From Scatomorpha merdigallinarum (GTDB lineage: Bacteria; Bacillota; Clostridia; Oscillospirales; Oscillospiraceae), in the NCBI GenBank assembly GCA_018710885.1, contig DVJA01000002.1, forward strand, positions 1 to 11,565: DNA of 11,565 nt, given 5' to 3'. Numbering within the stretch: the first letter of the stretch is position 1; every line of letters begins with the position of its first letter. Positions 6,820 to 11,565 of the stretch are shown here, piece after piece. The position numbers and the translations under genes are program-made. The notes under the pieces are model-generated. The model did no database searches, was not told the origin of the DNA, and saw only the letters and a program-made list of their open reading frames with translations.

Positions 6820-8424
6820 TCAGTCTGTCATATCTCGTATGAGCGCTTCTATGCGCTCCGTCCACTTGCGTATGTCTCGGTTCGGGCGGCCCTCGCACTT
6901 CCTGGACGCTGCGAGCAGACGTTCACACGCTTTGACGAGCGCGTCGTAGAACTTGTTCCGCTTCGGTGCGGCGGCGCGCTTTTCAATGGGCACGCCCTCG
7001 GTGATGCGCACGAACTCACCCGCCGCCAGGTCGTAGACCGTGCCGCTCCACGGGGCCATAGCCGTCAGGCCGAGCTCCTCACTGAGCGTCTGGGCAAAGG
7101 CGTCGCAGACGCCGTCGTCGCCGTGGTTCACGAAGACCTGGGCCGGTTTCTGCTCCGTGAAGCCGCGCATCCAGCGCAGCAGGCCGTTTTTATCCGCGTG
7201 GCCGGACACGCCGGGCAGGGTGCAGATCTCGGCCCTGACCGCGATGGTCTCGCCGAAGAGCTTGACCTCCTTCGCGCCCTCGTAGAGCATGCGGCCAAGC
7301 GTGCCCTCGGCTTGATAGCCGACAAAGAGGATAAGGCTCTCCTCCCGCCAGAGGTTGTGCTTGAGGTGGTGGCGTATGCGGCCCGCGTCGCACATGCCGG
7401 AAGCGGAGATTATGACTTTCGGCTCTGTGTTGGCATTGATGGCCCGCGATTCGTCCACGCTGACGCTCACCTCCAGCCCGTCAAAGGCGAGGGGGTTCAC
7501 ACCGCGCGCGAGGGCGGCGCGCGTCTCGTCGTCCAGGAACTGAGTGTCGCACTGCAAGAACACACTCGTGGCCTCGACGGCCAGCGGGCTGTCCACATAG
7601 ACCTTGAAGCCGTCATGGCCGTGGACCAGGCCGCGCTCCTTTATTTCACGGATAAAGTAGAGCATCTCCTGCGTCCTGCCGACGGCAAAGGCGGGTATGA
7701 CGACATTGCCGCCACGGTCGAGCGTGCGCTGGATGACGTCCGTGAGCGCGCCTATATAGTCCGGGCGGCTGTCGGTATGCAGCCTGTCGCCGTAGGTTGA
7801 CTCCACCACGACGTAGTCGGCGCCGCCGATGGTCTCCGGGTCGCGGAGGATGGGCTGGTCCAGATTGCCTATGTCGCCGGAGAAGGCGAGCTTCTTCGTG
7901 ACGCCGTCCTCACTGAGCCACACTTCTATGCAGGACGAGCCGAGCAGGTGGCCAACGTCGGTGAAGCGTATAGCTATGCCCTCGGCGACCTGTATGACCT
8001 CGCCGTAGGAGCACGGGCGAAAGTTCCGGGTGAGCGCGGCGACGGCCTCGACGTCATAGAGCGGCTCGACCGCTTCGCCGCCGGCGCGTGTCTGTTTGCG
8101 GCTCTTGTACTCGGCTTCACTCATCTGTATGTGCGCACTGTCGCGGAGCATGATGTCCGCGAGCGAGCAGGTGGCGGCGGTGGCGTACACGCTGCCGGTG
8201 AAGCCGTTTTTCGCCAGCAGCGGCAGAAGTCCCGAGTGGTCAATGTGCGCGTGCGTCAGCAGCGCAAAGTCCACCTGGGAGGGCGAAATGGGCAGGCTCT
8301 GGTTTTCGAACATGTCCCGTCCCTGCTCCATGCCGCAGTCCACGATGAAGCGGGTTTTGCCGCACTCGATATAGGTGCAGCTACCCGTGACCTCATGCGC
8401 GGCGCCGAGGAATGTTATGCGCAT
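6820..8424 (-). CDS. MBL-fold beta-CASP RNase-like metallohydrolase
   Basis: The product is 534 residues, the normal length of the bacterial CPSF/Ysh1-like branch of metallo-beta-lactamases, which act as Zn-dependent RNases. Zn ligand motifs are complete: HAHIDH (58-63), His159 in DVGHLLGS and Asp184 in FSGDIGN. The beta-CASP part shows VVESTYGDR (206-214), VDSPLAVEAT (277-286) and SASGMCDAGRIRHHL (340-354). The closing RMMBL segment has SGHADKNGL (407-415) and VNHGDD (432-437). A basic helical tail (about 485-534) follows, which could help hold RNA. I place the start at ATG 8424 because AAAGGAGG lies six bases upstream. The 66 residues that the open frame adds before it come from repeat-bearing intergenic DNA. 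The enzyme is probably cytoplasmic; the exact RNA substrate cannot be told from sequence. Confidence 0.93.
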   Translation of the reverse strand: MRITFLGAAHEVTGSCTYIECGKTRFIVDCGMEQGRDMFENQSLPISPSQVDFALLTHAHIDHSGLLPLLAKNGFTGSVYATAATCSLADIMLRDSAHIQMSEAEYKSRKQTRAGGEAVEPLYDVEAVAALTRNFRPCSYGEVIQVAEGIAIRFTDVGHLLGSSCIEVWLSEDGVTKKLAFSGDIGNLDQPILRDPETIGGADYVVVESTYGDRLHTDSRPDYIGALTDVIQRTLDRGGNVVIPAFAVGRTQEMLYFIREIKERGLVHGHDGFKVYVDSPLAVEATSVFLQCDTQFLDDETRAALARGVNPLAFDGLEVSVSVDESRAINANTEPKVIISASGMCDAGRIRHHLKHNLWREESLILFVGYQAEGTLGRMLYEGAKEVKLFGETIAVRAEICTLPGVSGHADKNGLLRWMRGFTEQKPAQVFVNHGDDGVCDAFAQTLSEELGLTAMAPWSGTVYDLAAGEFVRITEGVPIEKRAAAPKRNKFYDALVKACERLLAASRKCEGRPNRDIRKWTERIEALIRDMTD

Positions 8425-8430
8425 GGTTGG

Positions 8431-8438
8431 CCTCCTTT
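8431..8438 (-). promoter_or_regulatory. Ribosome binding site deciding the MBL-RNase start
   Basis: On the minus strand this reads AAAGGAGG, six bases before ATG 8424. It is close to a perfect Shine-Dalgarno and rules out the far-upstream start of the same open frame at 8622. Confidence 0.88.
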
Positions 8439-8452
8439 CTGTGACAGCGCGG

Positions 8453-8467
8453 CCAGCGGGCCGCTGG
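8453..8467. other. GC-rich palindrome in the leader of the MBL-RNase gene
   Basis: CCAGCGG and CCGCTGG flank a single central G, 14 bases upstream of the ribosome binding site. It could be a leader hairpin (CCAGC/GCTGG with a 5-base loop) or a protein site. No function can be assigned. I found no clear -10/-35 pair for this gene. Confidence 0.35.
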
Positions 8468-8503
8468 TGTGGGAATTTGTTGGATGTGGGGGGCGGCGTC
8501 CTG

Positions 8504-8607
8504 CTCGCCGCCAGGCGAGAGGTGGTGCCACGTCGCCGGACGTGGGGCGGTGGCATTAGGTAATGCCGCAATCCTGAGAGATTTCTTTTTGTCTTGGCAA
8601 AAAGAAA
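8504..8607. repeat. Composite hairpin repeat, copy 1
   Basis: Stem A is CTCGCC/GGCGAG around GCCA (8504-8519). The spacer AGGTGGTG follows, then stem B CCACGTC/GACGTGG around GCCG (8528-8545). A further stem GGCATT/AATGCC lies at 8552-8567, and last comes stem D TTTCTTTTTG/CAAAAAGAAA around TCTTGG (8582-8607). A 22-base block at 8507-8528 is identical to 11352-11373, and the same order of stems is seen there, in the same orientation to the neighbouring minus-strand gene. Stem D has its T-run on the 5' arm, so it is not an ordinary terminator on either strand. Confidence 0.7.
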
Positions 8608-8678
8608 CCCCTCAGACTCCAAAGAGAAAACCGCTTTTGGTGCTATTGGGTACGTAAAGGTGCCTCGTAACTCGACTA

Positions 8679-8726
8679 GGTGTAGTAGTTAGGGTGGTCA
8701 TCCCTAAACTTCTATTTAGTTACACC
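8679..8726. other. Two-tier hairpin in AT-richer intergenic DNA
   Basis: Outer arms GGTGTA (8679-8684) and TACACC (8721-8726) enclose an inner stem TTAGGG (8689-8694) / CCCTAA (8702-8707) with a 7-base loop. The right side carries an unpaired segment. Base composition is less GC-rich than the surroundings. It could be part of a small RNA or of a decayed repeat; nothing decides. Confidence 0.3.
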
Positions 8727-8774
8727 ATCGCCGACCGCGGTTTCGCTTCGCGGCCGCTGACGGGTTAACACGGA

Positions 8775-8834
8775 AGGTTGCCTGGGGTTTGCGCGGTGGG
8801 TTTGGGCGGCCGGTGAGGGCTAGGTTGCCTGGGG
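8775..8834. repeat. Short direct repeat pair, 13 bp
   Basis: AGGTTGCCTGGGG occurs exactly at 8775-8787 and again at 8822-8834, 47 bp apart start to start, in G-rich sequence. No target-site or transposase signs accompany it. It probably belongs to a dispersed intergenic repeat. Confidence 0.5.
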
Positions 8835-9056
8835 CAGGTGCCACTTTTGCCGCACGCGACGCTTCGCTGGCGTGCTGGGGGGTGCTTGAGGGTAGGTTCT
8901 TGTGCCTACTCTTTTCGCCTTATAAACAACAACCGGCCACCACGTTCGACCAGCGCAGCCAACCCCCTGGGGCTTGCGCCCAGCGCGAAGATTTCTGCCA
9001 TATACCAACGTACCCTTCTGCACACGCTCCAACCGTCGCTGATGGCCAAACACACC

Positions 9057-9101
9057 ATCCAACCGTAGGGGACGGCGTCCTCGACGTCCCGCTCGTTGGA
9101 T
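9057..9101. other. Imperfect intergenic hairpin downstream of lepA
   Basis: Outer arms ATCCAAC (9057-9063) / GTTGGAT (9095-9101) and inner arms GGGACG / CGTCCC (9069-9074 and 9085-9090) form a two-part stem; the inner loop GCGTCCTCGA can also pair partly within itself. It starts about 50 bases after the lepA stop on the minus strand. It lacks a U-run, so it may be an RNA-stabilising or dispersed repeat hairpin, not a terminator. Confidence 0.45.
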
Positions 9102-9149
9102 TCTACGCCACAGCGCGATCCGTCGCGCAGAACGTTATACAGATTTATC

Positions 9150-10948
<1,799 letters not shown>

Positions 10949-10952
<4 letters not shown>

Positions 10953-11263
10953 GCTTCTTCTCCCTCCGCAATGCGCTCGGCCTGATCTGCCAGCTCCCTG
11001 AGTTTGGCCGCGAGGTCATTGGCCAGCGCGGCAAGCGTGCCGCCGCCGGAATCGGGGCACGTGCTGCGGCCGAGCAGATAGTCAGCGGTGACGTCATAGT
11101 AGTCGCAGATACGCGCGACAAAGTCCAGCCCCGGCTCACGCGCACCGGTTTCGTAATGCGAGAGCAGCGCCTGACTGACGCCCAACCCCGCCGCCACCTC
11201 TCTCTGGCTCAAACCCCGGCTGCGCCGCAGCGAACTGATGGTTTGTGCAAACGCCTTGGACAT
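10949..11263 (-). CDS. XRE-family helix-turn-helix regulator
   Basis: The 104-residue protein has an N-terminal HTH_3 (Cro/CI-type) DNA-binding domain at about 8-64. LSQREVAAGLGVS makes the first two helices, QALLSHYETGAREP the recognition helix and turn, and YYDVTADYLLGR the closing part. After a Gly-rich hinge (about 70-76) comes a charged amphipathic helix (77-104) that may pair subunits. No sensor or peptidase domain is present. I chose ATG 11263 because GGAGG (11270-11274) lies six bases upstream and the HTH family begins here; the longer open frame to 11422 runs back through the promoter and a repeat. The gene is followed directly by lepA with a 4-base overlap. An inverted repeat over its own -10 box suggests it represses itself and, with it, lepA (inference). 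Confidence 0.92.
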
Positions 11264-11293
11264 TGCAATCCTCCGTGAATTAAAGATAATATT

Positions 11294-11312
11294 ACAGTTT
11301 GTATTATACTGT
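11294..11312. promoter_or_regulatory. Candidate operator overlapping the -10 box
   Basis: The minus strand reads ACAGTATAATACAAACTGT: arms ACAGT and ACTGT with nine bases between. It covers the whole -10 hexamer and the likely start site. The spacing fits a dimeric Cro/CI-type regulator, and the adjacent gene encodes one. Binding is inferred. Confidence 0.6.
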
Positions 11313-11331
11313 GAAGCGCCGGATTTGTAAA
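11303..11331 (-). promoter_or_regulatory. Sigma-A-type promoter for the xre-lepA operon
   Basis: On the minus strand, TTTACA (11331-11326) is followed after exactly 17 bases by TATAAT (11308-11303), a perfect -10 and a one-mismatch -35. Transcription should begin near 11296, leaving a leader of about 30 bases before ATG 11263. Confidence 0.82.
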
Positions 11332-11348
11332 TAGCTTGCCGATACTGG

Positions 11349-11433
11349 CTTGCCGCCAGGCGAGAGGTGGTGCAACCCTCGGGGGTTGCTGCCATACTGG
11401 GGCGCTTTCTTTTGGCAAGCACAAAAGAAAGCG
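11349..11433. repeat. Composite hairpin repeat, copy 2
   Basis: Stem A is CTTGCC/GGCGAG around GCCA (11349-11364, one G-U pair where copy 1 has G-C). Then AGGTGGT, stem B GCAACCC/GGGTTGC around TCGG (11372-11389), and stem D CGCTTTCTTTTG/CAAAAGAAAGCG around a 7-base loop (11403-11433). Stem B shares almost no sequence with copy 1 yet keeps 7 bp and a tetraloop. It lies upstream of the xre-lepA promoter, so it is not in that leader RNA. CTTGCCG is repeated just outside (11335-11341). Confidence 0.7.
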
Positions 11434-11565
11434 TCCCAGACCCCCTCGTCGGGGCAAAGTCCGTTCGGCTCCGTTTCCGGCGCCAGACTACGCCTTATGC
11501 CGAAAACTGCGCTCACTCCCTTGCCCCTCCTCTCAAAACCGAACTCGCTGCGCTGGACTTCGGTT
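11434..11565. other. Gene-free right end with terminal hairpin
   Basis: No credible gene is seen. AACCGAA (11537-11543) can pair with TTCGGTT (11559-11565) at the very edge, and CCCC/GGGG flank a short loop near 11442-11454. Both look like parts of the same kind of hairpin-rich intergenic DNA; the window cuts off any larger unit. Confidence 0.4.

Larger units (their letters stand above)
8425..9149. other. 725-bp intergenic region without a convincing gene
   Basis: Lies between the end of lepA and the start of the MBL-RNase gene, both on the minus strand. Open frames here (for example 8789-9268 plus and 8820-9062 minus) have no recognisable domain, unusual Pro/Arg/Trp-rich content and no good ribosome binding site, so I do not call them genes. 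What it does hold is a composite hairpin repeat (8504-8607), an isolated two-tier hairpin (8679-8726), a short direct repeat (8775-8834) and a long imperfect hairpin (9057-9101). No typical terminator with U-run follows lepA, and no tRNA was recognised by eye. Confidence 0.7.

Noticed and set aside
7123..8559. Plus-strand frames opposite the MBL-RNase gene (7123-7800, 7948-8559)
   Set aside because: The minus-strand gene has complete catalytic motifs; the opposite frames show no family signature.
8582..8607. A/T-armed hairpin as a terminator
   Set aside because: The T-run is on the 5' arm and the A-run on the 3' arm on both strands, so no U-tail follows the stem.
8425..8622. 66-residue N-terminal extension of the MBL-RNase
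   Set aside because: It is encoded by the composite repeat and leader DNA, while the strong AAAGGAGG before ATG 8424 and the family N-terminus MRITFLG mark the true start.
11264..11422. Longer start for the XRE regulator
   Set aside because: The extra 53 codons pass through the promoter, the operator and the composite repeat; GGAGG is placed for ATG 11263.

Overview
The window reads as a chromosomal segment of a GC-rich, low-redox gut-type Firmicute, most likely class Clostridia and perhaps an Oscillospiraceae-like lineage. This rests on strong AGGAGG-type ribosome binding sites, a clostridial-style Rnf module, degenerate clostridial kinase features and GC-rich hairpin-bearing intergenic repeats. 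The taxon is an inference; no rRNA or other direct marker is present.

Left third (1-5172, plus strand): one tightly packed operon for flavin-based electron transfer at the membrane. It runs from the C-terminal end of an FMN-binding-type protein (cut by the window edge) through an ApbE flavin transferase lipoprotein, RnfC, RnfD and an enlarged RnfG carrying three flavinylation motifs, to an unrecognised five-helix membrane protein. It closes with a strong bidirectional terminator. RnfE, RnfA and RnfB are not downstream, which makes the locus atypical. The likely logic is that ApbE attaches FMN to RnfG and RnfD, RnfC is the cytoplasmic NADH-side Fe-S subunit, and the multi-flavin RnfG extends the flavin chain on the outer face.

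Middle (5181-8424, minus strand): a two-gene unit in the order beta-CASP metallo-beta-lactamase RNase-like enzyme, then a membrane protein joining a kinase C-lobe (no N-lobe, no catalytic residues) to an extracellular C-type-lectin-like domain through a Pro/Thr stalk. It converges on the flavin operon at the shared terminator.

Gap (8425-9149): 725 bp with no convincing gene, but with several hairpins and a composite repeat that recurs at 11349-11433.

Right third (9150-11565, minus strand): lepA (EF4) is translationally coupled to an upstream XRE-family regulator. A near-consensus promoter lies in front of the regulator, and an inverted repeat overlaps its -10 box, suggesting autoregulation. 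The final 230 bp or so hold the second composite repeat and other hairpins, and no gene.
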